The translations under genes and the position numbers were made by a program. Shown in pieces: positions 47,501-57,630 of a stretch of 64,000 nucleotides of DNA (its first letter is position 1; each line of letters begins with the position of its first letter). Under the pieces are notes generated by a model, which saw only the letters and a program-made list of their open reading frames with translations, was not told where the DNA came from and ran no database searches. Origin of the DNA: Forficula auricularia (lineage: Eukaryota; Arthropoda; Insecta; Dermaptera; Forficulidae); NCBI GenBank assembly GCA_024734495.1, contig JALMQS010000073.1:4214985-4278984 (forward strand), in the 5' to 3' direction.

Positions 47501-50500
47501 ATTATTTGGACGACATGCTGTATTCCTTTTTTTTGTTGTTATTATTATTATTTTATTCTTGGTCGCAGCATACCAAGGTTTCACACCGTTCTGCTGTGGC
47601 CACACCCTGAGCCACTCAACCGGATCCGGAGTGGGAGGATCGGAGGGCTATAAGAGGAGATGTGGAGGTCCTTAAAAAAATGGAAAATAGACTCTTTCTT
47701 TAAGTTTGAGCATTTTGATTCAGGCACGAGTTTCCAAAATTCAATCATAAAAGAAGCTTTGTGCAGCATTTGCAATGTCTGATCCTCTTTCATCTCTGAT
47801 AACTTCAATTCCCCAGCTGATTTTTCACTAAGTATTATTTCAGAATTTGGAAATCCATCTCCACTAATTAAAAACTTTTCAAATCTTCAAACATATATTT
47901 GAAAATTTCTTGTAATTCTTTCAATTTTTCTTTATATTCATGTAACTTTTCTTCTTTGATATTAATTATATTACAAAAATAAAAATACAAATTTAATGGG
48001 AGCCGCACTTGACTCAACGAAGAGCCGCATGCGGCTCTCGGAGACGCATTTCCCGCCGTTAATATTCCAGGTGTATGCATATGAAATGAGCATTTTTAAT
48101 GAAAATAAAACATTTTTTTTTAAATAGGAAAGAAAAAAATATTTTATTCAAAGTACTCTCTATCACTTTCTACACATTTTGACCACCTTTCTGGGAATTG
48201 GTCCCGTATAGCACAGAGACCAAAATAAAACCCAAATTCAACCTTTTTGAATGGTTGAATTATAGTATTTATATAGTTTTAATTAGGTTGAATTACGGTT
48301 TCTAAACGGTAGTTATGTCTCGTTTTTTCCGTTTTGCAACTGTTGTATTATCGTTAAATTATAGTCGCAAAGATTATAATGCAACCGTTATCAAAAAGGT
48401 TGTCGCCAACATTTTTGTCACCGATTTGCAACTGTTTATTTATAATTAAATATTTCTTTGATTTGATTAATATAATGAATAATTACACAATTCTTTAATA
48501 AAAAACAATAATCAACATTATATATATATATAAGACTGTAATTCACCCATTCAAAAAAGTTGCATTTAGGTTTTATTTTGGTCTCTGTGCTATACGGGGG
48601 TAGATCCCCTTCCAAAAAACTGCTGGTCTTTGGAAGAAAACCATTCATTGACCCCTTTTTCGACTTCTTCGTAAGTTTTGAAGTGCTGTTCTTTAAGTGC
48701 GTGGCCCATCGATGAAAACGGGTGGTAATCGGAAGGAGCCAGTTCTGATGAGTAAGCCGCATGGGGTAGCATTTCCCAGTTGAGTGCTTCCATCGTATCC
48801 TGAACCGTTTTTGCTTTATGTGAAGGAGAATTGTCATGAAGGAAAATCACTTTATGTTGACTTTTTTGATATTCTGACCGTTTTCCTCCAATGCACGGTT
48901 CAAATTAATTAATTGTTGCTGGTAGCGTTTAGCATTTACAGTTTCAGCAGGTTTCAATAGCTCATGATAGACGACACCTTTGTGGTCCCATCGTCATCGT
49001 CATCGTCATCCCATCCTCATCGTTGAAACCATCTTTTGCATGTTGCTAATGATAGAGCATGACTACCATAAGCTTCTTCAAACATTCGTTGAGATTCTGC
49101 AGCGTTTTTCTTTAAATGTTAACAAAAAATTTAATGGTGTCCGCATATCATATACTGTAGGCACACAATTCGAAATTTTTAACACGAAAGTTTTTTATGT
49201 TGTTGTAGTGCAGATCAAATTTTCAACACTGAACATTGTTGACAGATGCCAAAGCAATTAAAAAAATAATAAGGTTATAGTTTGTTCAAAATAAAAATAA
49301 CCTATACTCCCATCTATCATAAAAGGCTCATTTCATATGCATACACCTGGTATAAGAATGATCACGATATATTTACACCAAAGAAGAGGACGCACTCTTT
49401 TGATTTATTCTTTATAACTTATAATTAATAGTACTTACTCAGGATAAGGAAACATCACAGGCGGTAAATTGTTTATAAATATAGTGTAAAATGAAGCCAT
49501 GATTGAAGTACCAGATAGTAGAACAAGGATACAATATCCTAATATCGGAATATAATGTACAATAAAAACGATGATTACACTTAGCAAAAACATTTGAAAA
49601 TCGCATGCTAAATACCAAGAGTGAAACATGCACTGAAAAAAATACGACGCATTTAATAAGGGACATTCGCTTATCGGTAATTGAATTTATATTTCACCAT
49701 GTTTTCGGGTCGAATATAGTTGTTTACATATAAAATATTCAACCACCAATTGTCTGTACAACGATTTTGCTCAGAGACAATAATTGTTTTCCAAAATGGT
49801 CCATCTCCCATGTAAGGTAGCATCGTAATTATAAACATTATTAATATTAAGTATAATGGAGTCAATCTAAAAAATAAGAATATTAAAAATAAAGTAAAAA
49901 TTTGATCGAATGAATCATAACATGTTAAAAAAGTTAATCTATATTTAAAGTTTGATGAATAGTAAAAAAAAAAATAAGATTCTAATTATGGACGTTCCCT
50001 AATATAGCTCAGATGCAGTTCGCTCTTTCCCCTACTCTCACATGCGCAGAAAGGCAAAACTATTTTCAGTGCGTCGTTTCTCGGATCAGGCAACATTGAA
50101 TTCTAACCGACGCTAAAAGAAAAAGAATAAAAAAAAAAAACACTTCATGAAACAGATCAATGCGAAATTCCAGATGAGAACAGTATATTTAGGTTGAGAG
50201 AATTAGCTAAAAATCTCAAATGCACCAGCTGCAGAAGTTTTTTAGATATGGAAAAATTGAGTGATTTTAGTGCGACGTTGCCATGTCATGAGAGAAAAAA
50301 TGAAAACCATCAAAAGTACCTAACATTTAACATTTTTCATACAAAACGAATACCGCTTGATACAATTATTTTAACAGAAAAATATTTGTTATATCTTCAG
50401 TTAATGATTCTCAGTTTTTCAAAATAATTTCAAGAAAATTACGATTGTCATTTAATGAAACAGTGTTTTTAACATCAATCGGGATAGTGTTGGCGTGTTA

Positions 50501-53500
50501 AATATGCAAATTTAAACACGGGTGTGGCTACAACAACAAAACGAATTTTTCTAAATATTATACAATCGGATAATTGAACCCATGAAAAATAATAGATGAA
50601 ATATTTCTCATTAAAAAGACTGATGATGAAATCAAACCTTTGAAACTATAGTATTAAACAAATAAATTATATTAGGTTAAAAATAAAATAAAATGAGAGA
50701 GTCTTCTGTTTTTAAATAAAATAATTTTGAGGTATTTCTAGAGACTATAGTTTACGAAGGCATTGCCTTCATCATCAGTCTATCACAAATATTTCAAATT
50801 AGTTACAAATTAAGATTTATACATAGAAAATTTTGAAAAATATATAATGTCTTTTTCTTCATGTTTCTTCTTGGGAGATTAGAATATAACTGCTAATATC
50901 TGGGTTGCTCTTTTGTTTAGGCATTTTCTAATTAGAAAATGCCTAGAAACATGATATGAAAAAGACATTATATATTTTCAAAATTTTCTATGTATAAATC
51001 TTAATTTGTAACTAATTTGAAATATTTGTGATAGACTTGATGAAGGCAATGCCTTCGAAAACTATAGTCTCTAGAAATAATTAAAAATTATTTTATTTAA
51101 AAAACAGAGACTCTCTCATTTTATTTTATTTTTAACCTAAAATAAAAACAATTCTGTTACCATCGACAGTGAAATCTTTTATTCAACTAATAAAATAAAT
51201 TATATTATTATCATATCGTCGCCTTAGAGTGTAAACCTGCTAACTCACAACAAGGAATTTTTACAGGGCAGAGAAAAACAAACAAAATTTAATATTGTTG
51301 TTATGGAAAGAATATTTTTCACATTTTTTTTTCTACAACTTACGATCGTAATTTTAAGTAGCAGTTTTACTTGGGCCATGCTGCATCTCTTTTTCTTTCG
51401 AACGGTATTAATATGTCATATATGATAAAAAATGGAGTTAGCAGGTTTACACTCGAAGGCGGCGATATATCGGGTGAGTTTTTTTTATCTTGAGACAGTC
51501 TTATAACTCAAAAACAATGGATTATATGAAAAAAAGTTTCAAATGAAAGTTTATTTATATCAGGGGGAAACTAAACTACGCTATTGTTTGTCGACCTAGA
51601 ACAAGCTTTCAAAGGATATTATAGGTCAAGATTCAGTTTTTTAAATGGAAACCTATATATGGTTCTGTACACTATTCTGAATTCAGTGCAATCGAGCAAC
51701 TTTTGAGGAACTTATTTTTTTATACGACATCAAATATAATAAACTATTAAATCGAATTCGTATCTCAAAAAAATCCTAAATAATTATTTTTAACAATCAT
51801 TCAACTTAATTATCAAATAATAATGATCAAATATTTAATTATTAAATAAATAACTCAATAATAATTAATAATTTAATTAATTTTGCGACACTGGTCTGTG
51901 ACATCACAGAGTGTATGAGCTTATCGCAAATCTTCTGGATCAATTCCAGTTCATTTTCGTTATTTTGGCCTTTTAAGTTTCTTCGTAAGCCTTTACCTGC
52001 ACTTCCTGTTTTTAATAGATCTACAGCACTATAGAATGAAGCTCACAGGGCAAAATTATTAAATTATTTAATAATTGTATTTAGTCATTATTATTTGATA
52101 ATTAAGCTGAATGATTGAAAATAAAAATAAATTATTATTAAAATAATTATTAGGACTTTTTTGAGATCTAATTGATTCAATATTTCTCTTATTTGATGTT
52201 GTATAAAAAAATAGTTCTAATGAAAGTTGTTCAGTTTTTTTGTAGATTAAGAATATGTACAGAAACATATAGGTTTCCATTTAAAAAACAGAACTTGACC
52301 TCGAAATACCCTTGAAAGCTTGTTCTAGGTCGACAAACAATAGCGTAGTTTAGTTTCCCCCTGATATAAATAAACTTTTATTTGAAACTTTTTCATATAA
52401 TGCAGTGTTTCTGAGTTATAAGACTGTCTCAAGATAAAAACTCACCAGGTATATATACATATTTTGTATTTGATATATGTGCCCATAATTATGAAAGTGG
52501 TCTAAGTCATTGATTGTTAGTTTCGAGATATTTAACGTTTTATAAAATAAACAAGATTCGAATTCTGTATAAAGAGACAACTAGAATTCCACTTAACGGT
52601 TCAATTTTATGCGATTTTTCAAAACAGACATCTTATTTGTGTACTTTTTAAATGGATGGAACATAAAATATGAAAAAACCAATTTTTTAATTTTTTGACT
52701 TAGTTCACTTTCATAATTATGGGCACATATGTGTATATTTGCATTAAACAAAAGACAACCTCATTGATTTCTCTTTATAATTTCTTTGAATATACTTATA
52801 TTACAGAAATTTATACAAATTATAATTCATTTTTGTTTTGCGAAAGTGTAGGGGGACTGGGATATGGTGAACTAATTATAGCTAGTGAAGTCTACAAAAA
52901 TTTTACGAGCTGTGACAATGAGAGAGGGTGTCGCAATGTCTGGTTCAGCCTGAGAATTCCATCGACGGTCTCTTGTCGGAGGGTTTTATTCTCCATCTTA
53001 GAATATCTTATATAATTTTACCATATTACTAAGGCTTTTTTTATTAAATATATTATAGATGTCGCAGCTTTCCTACATCAACTTGATTTATATCATCCTA
53101 AATCCTCGTTCTATAATATTTCATTTAAGAGAAAATGAATGATTAAGGTAGTTGTTCCACCAAATGGGTTTTCTTAGGATTTTTTTGAAATTTATACAGA
53201 TTATTATTTAAATACTTCTGCATCGATTGGTGGCAAAACGAAATTTATGAACAATACAGTTCCGGAGATATTAAATTTCAAAAATCGAGTTTTTCAGGCT
53301 CTTTAACATTGCACTATACGGGATATCGGAAAATGTACATACATATTTAATTATAATTAAGAAACCCTTCTTACCATTTTTATAAAAAACTAAAGCAACA
53401 TTAAACAATAACGAATACATATTTTAAGACAATTATGATTCATAGTTACAACACAGTTTCTGAGATAATAAGGAATAAATAATGAAAAATGTATAAAAAA

Positions 53501-55331
53501 ATTTAGACTAAAAACAATTTAGCAACAGCGCATTTATTTAATCAGCGAAAAATGCATGCGCTTGGATTTTCTCAAAATTATAATTTTCATAAGGTGTAAC
53601 GTAGGCGTTGATTACATTTGTTAAAAATAACAAAACGATTTTTATAGAAATTTAAATATGTATTTTATCTGTCATTTTAATATAAAAATATTCAATCTCT
53701 TACAATGGTGCCAGATTTGTCAAACGAGCACGGGATTGTCTACATAAACAGCAAAAAGTTTTGGGCTTATGAACTATGAATCCTTATTGTCTGTTCTATA
53801 TACTCTAGCATTAACTTTTTTATAGTATTGTCGCAAAACAACTACCTTAATATAACAATCTAAATAAATAAAGTTACTATAATTGTTTTTATTCTAAATT
53901 AATTATCTCAAATGAGGCTTTATTAAAAACACTCGGAAACTGATGATCGTTTCCTTATGATCAGGAGAAGGTTAATTATTGAACAACTATCTTCTTTTTC
54001 ATAATTTTTTATTGTTGTTTCACATGGAGACAGTTTCGGCGGATATTCTCTGCCATCTTCAGTCTAAAATACACAGCATATCAATTTGCAATACAAGAAA
54101 CATTACAGCAGTATTTTCATCATATTTAAACCATCAATTACTTACCCCTAGTAAGACATAGCAACATTTTCAATATCAGTTAACACCTCATTCTCCTGTG
54201 GCATCTCACATTCAGAAAACACATATAACAGGCAAGCTGTAGATAACCTGAAGAGACAGAATTTTAATTCCCTTGTTCAAATAATATATAAATAAAATTA
54301 TTTTTGGAAATTCTTTTAATAAAAATTTCTTGTCATTAACATAAAAACATGGCTATGTCACAGCTTACCTTTACAATTCTTTTAATATAAGCAACTATCA
54401 ATCGCAACCTTAAAAACAACAGGATACAACTATATGAATCTCCACTGAACAACACAATAAATTAAGAAATTAACAATCAATGCAGACAATCAAAAAATCA
54501 TTTACTTCTACCCAATTTCAAAATTACTTTTTTACTCTCAAGGAAGAAGTAAATGATTTTTTGATTGTCTGCATTGATTGTTAATTTCTTAATTTGTGTT
54601 GTCGGTGAAGATGGACTATCCTGTTGATTTAAGGTTGCGATTGATAGTTGCTTATATTAAAAGGTTAAGCTGTGACATAACTATGTTAATGATAAATTTT
54701 GATAAAGAATTTCCAAAAATACTGACCCCTTTGAACAAGGAATTGAAAGCACTGTTGTATGTGTTTTCTGAATGTGAATATACCAAGTGTTGTATTATTG
54801 AAAAATGTTGCTACTACTAGGGGTAAGTAATTGATGGTTTAAATATGATGAAAGTATAATATTTCTTGTATTACAAATTATTATGCTGTATTTATCCGCC
54901 GAAACTGTGTCCGTATTGAAACAACAATAAAAAAGTATGAAAAAAGAGATGGTTGTTCAATGATCATAAGGAAACAGGTTCAATTGTTTTAATAAAGCCT
55001 CATTGAGATAATTGAGAATTTAAAACTAGCTTTAATCTAAGATGATCTTAAATTTTAAAAATAAAATAAATAAATTTATGTATTGTCCGAAATTTGTAAA
55101 ATTAAATTTTTGAATAGTAAGTAAAATAAATAAATTTCTCAAGGAAATTTATTTTCGAAACTTGTAAAATTACCTGATAACTCGGATCGCAATTATTAAA
55201 AATAAATTGACTTTAGAATTTTCTAATTGGTTTAGTAGACTGTATGCTAGTAGGACACCTCCCAGTGTGAAAAAAGCATCAATAATCAGTGGTCCATTTC
55301 CGATGATTGTATCGCCGAAGGATCGAAACAT
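41334..55331 (-). CDS. NRF-6-like membrane acyltransferase, 6 exons, partial
   Basis: Join (minus) 55331-55174, 49866-49698, 49632-49439, 45237-45096, 41771-41582, 41512-41334: 343 codons plus stop, all junctions in phase. The conserved order of the acyltransferase-3 domain in nose-resistant-to-fluoxetine proteins is present: IIDAFFTLGGVLLAY, RLTPLYLILIM, PYMGDGPFW, C..NWWLNILYVNN, CMFHSWYLACDFQMF, PYLVGLLIG, F..SKPFMVLARLTYGVYMVHP. It is a multi-helix membrane protein; the family is linked to lipid transport or acyl transfer in invertebrate epithelia. The secreted NRF domain and first helix, with the expected catalytic His, are missing and may lie right of the window. The C-terminus stops about 40 residues early compared with relatives. 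Introns hold Penelope-like, mariner and other repeats. Confidence 0.85.
41582..41771 (-). CDS. NRF-6-like gene, exon E
   Basis: Acceptor CTCTTTTTAG. It encodes TTSKILITLKIILEVSMVMT and then YNKIEAAFYGSFIHLGYALA to FSFGQL: two hydrophobic helices around the A-x-Y-x-x-x-x-x-x-x-W/G-A-L segment. I chose donor G/GTAAAC because it keeps phase with exon F; the stronger-looking site GTACAT at 41555 would run into a stop. Confidence 0.78.
42261..42297 (-). ncRNA. hammerhead-like core, no stem I
   Basis: Minus strand: CUGAAGA, GGG/CCC stem II, GAAA, UAUAUAUC, GAG. The 5' flank does not pair with the 3' flank, so it is probably inactive. Confidence 0.4.
42530..43090 (+). pseudogene. Penelope-like RT linker and GIY-YIG endonuclease
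   Basis: The first frame reads KRLPFISNHVTNPIASTLRT..LYNKNTLGSL, typical of the region between RT and endonuclease, then stops. A shifted frame from about 42734 reads DKSGVYKLTCDNCDAIYIGQ TGRSFRTRYSEHE: the G-V-Y and Y-I-G halves with the Cys pair, the catalytic Arg and a downstream Glu region of Penelope GIY-YIG nucleases. It ends at TAA 43088-43090. The RT core is missing, so it is 5' truncated. Confidence 0.82.
43407..43449 (+). ncRNA. hammerhead ribozyme-like motif of Penelope-like element
   Basis: Stem I UCUC, core CUGAAGA, stem II GGGU/ACCC (loop UACUC), GAAA, UAUAUAUAUC with the cleavage-type UC, stem I GAGA. It is about 320 nt after the GIY-YIG stop on the same strand and about 90 nt before the element terminus, the position expected for a Penelope terminal-repeat hammerhead. 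Confidence 0.68.
44270..44495. repeat. inverted unit with hammerhead-like motif
   Basis: TTGAAGGAGACAATAAAAGA..TTCTGCTGGAATTATAAA on the left is mirrored on the right. The left half has a full minus-strand hammerhead; the right half keeps only CGAAACTATAGTCTCG. The same unit, shorter, is at 33273-33400. Confidence 0.6.
44335..44376 (-). ncRNA. hammerhead ribozyme-like motif
   Basis: Minus strand: stem I AGA, core CUGAUGA, stem II GAGGGC/GCUCUC (6 bp with one G-U), GAAA, CUAUAG palindrome, UC, stem I UCU. The core is exact; stem I is short. Confidence 0.58.
44496..45095. other. intron sequence of NRF-6-like gene
   Basis: No exon. GACATGTGCCTTTTTCGAAA..TTGCATATTCAT (44668-44705) echoes an inverted piece near 44200 and 44530, so it is another imperfect foldback. 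Confidence 0.35.
45096..45237 (-). CDS. NRF-6-like gene, exon D
   Basis: Acceptor TTTTTTGCAG, donor GTAAAT. GA plus A gives Glu, then NIRDVRLSLFFQKIYIRTHN and RLVPYLVGLLIGIVMFKYRY. The family motif P-Y-L-x-G-x-x-x-G is present. Ends on a codon boundary. Confidence 0.83.
45791..46507. mobile_element. TA-flanked element E, copy 3
   Basis: Starts AGGTAGTTGTTCCGCC after TA and ends GTCGCGAAACAACTACCT before TA. About 713 bp, non-coding, closest to copy 4 (53144-53849). Its 3' half (46165-46455) recurs at 63530-63815 next to an ORF. Confidence 0.65.
46785..47130. mobile_element. hAT-like terminus, degraded
   Basis: GAGTGTTTTTCAACGTGTGG GTCGC-type end, with a possible partner near 47130. The same end occurs inverted at 63110-63165. 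A Penelope-type terminus at 46977-47012 is inserted. The 8-bp duplication is not convincing. Confidence 0.4.
47290..47560. repeat. TTTA/ATTT low-complexity tract
   Basis: Runs of TTTA and a TTATTATTATT stretch at 47535-47560, possibly the tail of a retroposon. Confidence 0.6.
47672..48010 (-). pseudogene. hAT transposase C-terminal remnant
   Basis: Minus-strand frames: KLHEYKEKLKELQEIFKYMF EDLKSF, then after a frameshift KLSEMKEDQTLQMLHKASFM IEFWKLVPESKCSNLKKESI. The second matches the F-W-x-x-V-P-x-x-x-x-P-x-L-K/R part of hAT transposases (here C-S-N-L-K-K). The final E-R-x-F-S motif is lost. The adjacent sequence contains GAGAGCCGCATGCGGCTCT, a palindrome also common near hAT ends. Confidence 0.5.
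48145..48985 (-). pseudogene. mariner transposase remnant
   Basis: The second catalytic Asp (HDN) and third Asp (PSDYH) are still visible, but the middle is missing, a one-base shift occurs near the GRG motif, stops are present and a foreign element interrupts the C-terminus. Clearly non-functional; closest in motifs to the Mos1/mauritiana group. Confidence 0.75.
48200..48601. mobile_element. 396-bp element with 3-bp duplication
   Basis: The body 48203-48598 has inverted ends CCCGTATAGCACAGAGACC AAAATAAAAC, flanked by GGT on both sides. Removing the body and one GGT restores a mariner peptide G-I-Y-Q-F-P-E-R-W up to one base, so the borders are well supported. Internally GGTTGAATTA-type motifs recur. 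Three-base duplications are known for PIF/Harbinger and CACTA groups; the ends fit neither well. Confidence 0.75.
49439..49632 (-). CDS. NRF-6-like gene, exon C
   Basis: Follows a 65-nt intron; acceptor TTTTTTCAG, donor GTAAGT. Starts CMFHSWYLACDFQMFLLSV, the conserved C-M-x-H-x-W-Y-L-A-x-D-x-Q motif, followed by two hydrophobic helices. Leaves GA. Confidence 0.87.
49698..49866 (-). CDS. NRF-6-like gene, exon B
   Basis: Acceptor TTTTTTAG, donor GTGAAA. AG plus A completes Arg, giving R-LTPLYLILIMFIITML then PYMGDGPFW and RCTDNWWLNILYVNNYIRPE. Strong family match. Confidence 0.85.
49867..50700. other. intron sequence of NRF-6-like gene
   Basis: Contains 49985-50050 (GGACGTTCCCTAATATAGCT..CACATGCGCAGAAAGGC), repeated at 46503-46572 directly after element E copy 3. 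Otherwise nothing recognised. Confidence 0.4.
50700..51120. repeat. inverted unit with decayed hammerhead motifs
   Basis: Near-perfect arms (50700-50860 and 50955-51120). The left minus-strand motif has CUGAUGA, stem II GAAGGC/GCCUUC (6 bp), GUAAA instead of GAAA, CUAUAG and stem I UAGA/UCUA. The right plus-strand copy has an extra U in the core (CUUGAUGA). Both are probably inactive. Confidence 0.55.
51223..52456. mobile_element. palindromic TA-rich-ended element
   Basis: An inner pair TAGAGTGTAAACCTGC/GCAGGTTTACACT (51228 and 51440) precedes a larger element of about 51465-52456 with ends ATATCGGGTGAGTTTTT and AAAACTCACCAGGTATA and arms of about 200 bp (CTAAACTACGCTATTGTTTG and its mirror). 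The end CTCACC(A/C)GGTATATA recurs alone at 61963. Non-coding. Confidence 0.6.
52476..52729. mobile_element. mariner-like MITE
   Basis: 250 bp (52478-52727) with inverted ends TGTGCCCATAATTATGAAAG of about 34 bp, flanked by TA on both sides. Non-coding. Confidence 0.72.
53144..53849. mobile_element. TA-flanked element E, copy 4
   Basis: Very similar to copy 3 over its length; starts AGGTAGTTGTTCCACC and ends GTCGCAAAACAACTACCT, with TA on both sides. Confidence 0.65.
53895..55020. repeat. 1.1-kb palindrome with hammerhead-like motif
   Basis: The arms mirror around about 54538 (GAAGTAAATGATTTTTTGAT and its complement). The left arm has a minus-strand CUGAAGA, GGC/GCC, GAAA, CUGUC motif at 54030-54062; the right arm lacks the core. 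Outer ends ATAATTGAGAATTTAAAACT-like and its mirror. Confidence 0.6.
55174..55331 (-). CDS. NRF-6-like gene, exon A
   Basis: The acceptor is TTAAAAG (weak) and the donor is GTAATT. It encodes MFRSFGDTIIGNGPLIIDAF and then FTLGGVLLAYSLLNQLENSK to AIRVIR. This matches the VDTFFFLSG helix region of the family. The initial Met is probably internal, as relatives have several hundred residues before it. Confidence 0.75.
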
Positions 55332-55493
55332 CTTTTAACAAGCAAAAGTGAAACATTAGAATTATTTTATTAGTAATGAAGCTGTTGAAGCTTTTATTTT
55401 TTGTGATTAATTTGATTAAAATTTGAATTTTTATTTAAATCACATATAATTAATTATAATTATTTATTGAACATGAACGTTAGTAGTTAGTGC

Positions 55494-56225
55494 CTGGAGC
55501 ACCGAGCGATGCTCGGTAACTTTTTGCCAAGCTTAGGTTTCAAATTTCTAGGGTCTGCGACTTACCGAAGACGATATATGAATTATTAAAATATTTGTTT
55601 TAGAACACTCCTAATTTACACCCTATTCCTTTATTTCAATTAAAATAAATACACGACTAATAACTCATGACACTTAATAAGTATACCAATTTAAAAAAAA
55701 TCGTTAGCACTGTTTTTGAGAAAATCAAAAAAACGAAAAATCTTTCATGTAAATGTCAACTTACGTTATTCCGATTTCAAGCAAAAGCTTGTTGTACTCC
55801 TTCTATCCTATATCGAGCTTAAGTTTTGAATTTCGTAGCTCTGAGACTTATGGTTGCGAAACGCAGCGGTATATTCTTAACGTATATTCTTAACGTAAAC
55901 ATCTACTTCCGGTTTTTCTATTTTAGCCAAAATCTTGTTATACTTCCTGAAGCCTCTAAGATAGCTTAAGTTTCAAATTTCAAGACTCTGCGATTTACCG
56001 AAAACGAGATACGAACTATTAAAATATTTATTTTGCGACATGACTAATTTACACTCGCTTGCTTTATTTCAATAGGATTAAAAATTTGTACTCAACTAAT
56101 AACTCATGATACTTGATAAATACACCAAATTTTAGCGAAATCGTTAGACCCGTTTTCGAGAAACCGATTCTATATATATATATATATATACCTATATATA
56201 AGAATTGCTCGTTTAATATAATAAG
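55494..56225. mobile_element. hairpin-ended repeat family, copy 2
   Basis: Starts CCTGGAGCACCGAGCGATGC (hairpin ACCGAGC..GCTCGGT) and ends with a TA run then GAATTGCTCGTTTAATATAA. Two internal segments (AGGTTTCAAATTTC.. and a diverged copy 400 bp later) are related, suggesting an internal duplication. Helitron-like, read on the minus strand; not certain. Confidence 0.45.
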
Positions 56226-57030
56226 TACCTGGAGGCACCGAGCGATGCTCGGTAACTTCTTCCTTCAGTTAAAACCTTTATTTTAATATTATTTTTAATT
56301 TAAAATTCTGATAAAAAGGTCGATTTATATTTGAGAGCCGTTTTCAAATTAAAAAAATACAATATATAGTATTCGCCCACTGTACCTCCACCCCCCGCCC
56401 CGCTTGACCCCACCCCCGAAACCTCGCCCTACCCCGGATCGCCCACCACTACACCCCACCTCCTGCACCTGTTTTGATTCAACCATATGATTCATTTTTA
56501 TTCATCCAATTGTTAATAAATAAAACCTATCAAAATGTGTTGTTTTTTCAGAAAATTGAGACCTGCTTATGCGAAATATATTTTTAAATAAATTCTTGAT
56601 TATTTTTTATTCTATTAAATAAATAAAATTCTTTATAAAAACAATTATAAAACGTTTATTAATATTTCTAAAGTTTAGGTTGAACAAAATATGTTAAAAA
56701 TCACAATACTTCTTCAAGGCCTTTGAGAATAAAGGATTTACCCGACCCCATTGTCTGCCTGAGCACAAAAGGAAAAGGAAACCTTTTTTTAAAACCATAA
56801 GAATGGGATTTGTCTACCTGAGAATAATTAATTTGATTACGAAAAAAACCCATCAAAAACAATTTTGTCGAAGATGAGACCGTGACAGATCGAATTGTCA
56901 CCCCAAAAACCCCTAACCCGTGAATTTCATCAAAATCGGTAGAGTCGTTTTCAAAATATAACCAAGATACAAATATATAAACAAATAAATATATATACAA
57001 ACAAATAAATAAATATACAATTTTTGCTCG
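56226..57030. mobile_element. hairpin-ended repeat family, copy 3
   Basis: Directly follows copy 2: CCTGGAGGCACCGAGCGATG start, a C-rich segment (56385-56470) as in copy 1, and end TTTTTGCTCGTTTAATA at about 57030. The segment 56700-56830 on the minus strand reads SFILKGLEEVL / PFVLRQTMGSGKSFILKG, which has a P-loop-like GSGKS; possibly a helicase remnant. Confidence 0.45.
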
Positions 57031-57630
57031 TTTAATACCCTCTCTGAATCTGAATTAATTTGTTCTGAAGCTGAAAGTGTGAAGTTTGTGTAATGAACTA
57101 TTGTCTTTGTAAGAGGCGGGCCGCTCCTCCGGAGGCCCAATAATCAAAGTTATAATAGATAAGATATTGTATTATTTGTTCGTGTTCAATAAATAATTAT
57201 AATTAATTATGTGTGATTTAAATAAAAATTCAAAAATTTTTAATAAAATTATTTTAATTTATTTCATTTCTAGAACAGCCAGTATATGCAAGTTTTTTTT
57301 TAATGGAATTGGAGACACTAGAATATATAAAAATAAACAAAGGAGGTTCATAGAAGGGGTTAAGAAATTTGGCAATGCTTGGAAGTAAGAAGTACGTCGA
57401 CCCAACCGAATGAGAAATAAACATAATATGTAATGTGGTGTTCATTGGCATTGACGTTAACAATTGTTCTCTTGTTATTATTTTTCGTAAATGCTACAAA
57501 AAAGAAATATGATATGTGAGTCAGGATTAATCTAGTAGATAGTTATATTGTACGAGCTGTAGAGGGCGTGCCTCAACAGCTCGGCCGCAGGCAGGTGGCC
57601 CTGACGGGCAGCTTCTCGGCCTGTGATTAT
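57031..57630. other. sequence left of mariner
   Basis: GC-rich hairpin GGGCCGCTCCTCCGGAGGCCC at about 57118-57139 and a GC-rich stretch at 57560-57620. No gene recognised. Confidence 0.35.

Larger units (their letters stand above)
48067..49350 (-). mobile_element. mauritiana-type mariner, internally deleted, with nested element
   Basis: Perfect 25-bp inverted ends (CCAGGTGTATGCATATG.. at 48067-48091 and 49326-49350), similar to Mos1-group termini. The right flank is TA; the left flank is TT. The minus-strand transposase is broken: N-terminal traces near 49060-49150, then a jump to VVYHELLKPAETVN, IFLHDNSPSHKAK, LAPSDYH and, after the nested 396-bp element, FPERWSKCVESDREYFE and a stop at 48145. 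Without the insertion it is about 885 bp against about 1.3 kb for intact members. Confidence 0.78.
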
